Below, in pieces: positions 5,239-5,352 of a DNA stretch of 5,352 nucleotides; position 1 is the stretch's first letter; the number at the start of each line of letters is the position of its first letter. The DNA is from Armatimonadota bacterium. Lineage in GTDB: Bacteria; Cloacimonadota; Cloacimonadia; Cloacimonadales; TCS61. The stretch is taken from positions 1 through 5,352 of the forward strand of contig JAUWNO010000177.1 of assembly GCA_030612605.1 (NCBI GenBank), in the 5' to 3' direction. Both the position numbers and the translations under genes were made by a program. The notes under the pieces were generated by a model, which searched no databases, was not told where the DNA came from, and worked only from the letters and a program-made list of their open reading frames with translations.

Positions 5239-5300
5239 ACAAATCTCAAAAAACAAAATCCAAATAAATCTCAATATTCAAATGCCAAACAAACAATTTA
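5239..5300. repeat. Degenerate CAAAT/CTCAAA-rich intergenic repeat
   Basis: This stretch is built of short A-rich words: AAATCTCAA occurs exactly at 5241-5249 and again at 5266-5274, 25 bases apart, with AAAATCCAAAT, ATTCAAATGCC and CAAACAAAC between and after. I recall similar low-complexity repeats as common intergenic filler in diverse bacteria, but no search was possible. It begins after GAACCCTAACCC (5212-5223), a word also close to AACCCTAACCC-like sequence in the element at 496-833 (reverse complement near 694-707). No gene is present from 5212 to the window end. Confidence 0.4.
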
Positions 5301-5312
5301 AAATTCTTATAT

Positions 5313-5328
5313 TTAACATTGGTGTTAA
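5313..5328. other. Short palindrome TTAACA-TTGG-TGTTAA
   Basis: Six perfect pairs close a TTGG loop, in the non-coding end of the window. ATTTTC follows three bases later. It is too AT-rich to be a convincing terminator, and it could equally be an operator for a gene beyond the right edge. Confidence 0.3.
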
Positions 5329-5352
5329 CGATTTTCTGCCAAAAAAAACACG

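Overview
The window looks like a piece of an AT-rich bacterial chromosome. The genes have good Shine-Dalgarno sites (AGGAG, GTGAGG, AGAGG), so a typical Bacteroidota, which mostly lacks them, is less likely. The long intergenic spaces are full of palindromic repeats. A C-terminal fragment resembling DUF5683-type proteins and a lone aromatic amino acid ammonia-lyase suggest an anaerobic, amino-acid-using member of the wider FCB group, for example Cloacimonadota. This placement is an inference from general resemblance and is weak.

Layout, left to right. Bases 1-296 are the 3' end of a gene of unknown function. Bases 297-863 hold no credible gene but are highly structured: two separate hairpins (340-360, 393-422), then a diverged giant inverted repeat of about 338 bp (496-833). 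Its two arms align along most of their length and carry matching hairpins, one pair of which differs by a compensatory base-pair change. A weak promoter for the next gene overlaps its right end. Bases 864-2390 encode a complete histidine/aromatic ammonia-lyase (HAL family). Its cofactor-forming tripeptide reads Ala-Cys-Gly instead of Ala-Ser-Gly. No other histidine-utilisation gene is present.

Bases 2638-4661 are a tight two-gene operon: an AAA15/OLD-like ATPase (RloA / AbiLi type) followed by an RloB-domain protein (AbiLii type). This pairing is that of the two-gene AbiL/RloAB abortive-infection systems. It is more AT-rich than the lyase gene and is preceded by overlapping dyads around a possible promoter, so it looks like a horizontally acquired defence cassette. 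I read the ATPase as sensor/regulator and the RloB protein, with a Toprim-like acidic pattern, as the probable toxic effector.

Bases 4759-5211 encode a stand-alone NUDIX hydrolase with a perfect Nudix box, about 100 bp downstream with its own ribosome binding site and probably independent. The last 140 bp hold a CAAAT-rich degenerate repeat and a short palindrome. The best candidates for new biology are the RloAB pair, the Cys-type lyase and the modular inverted-repeat element.
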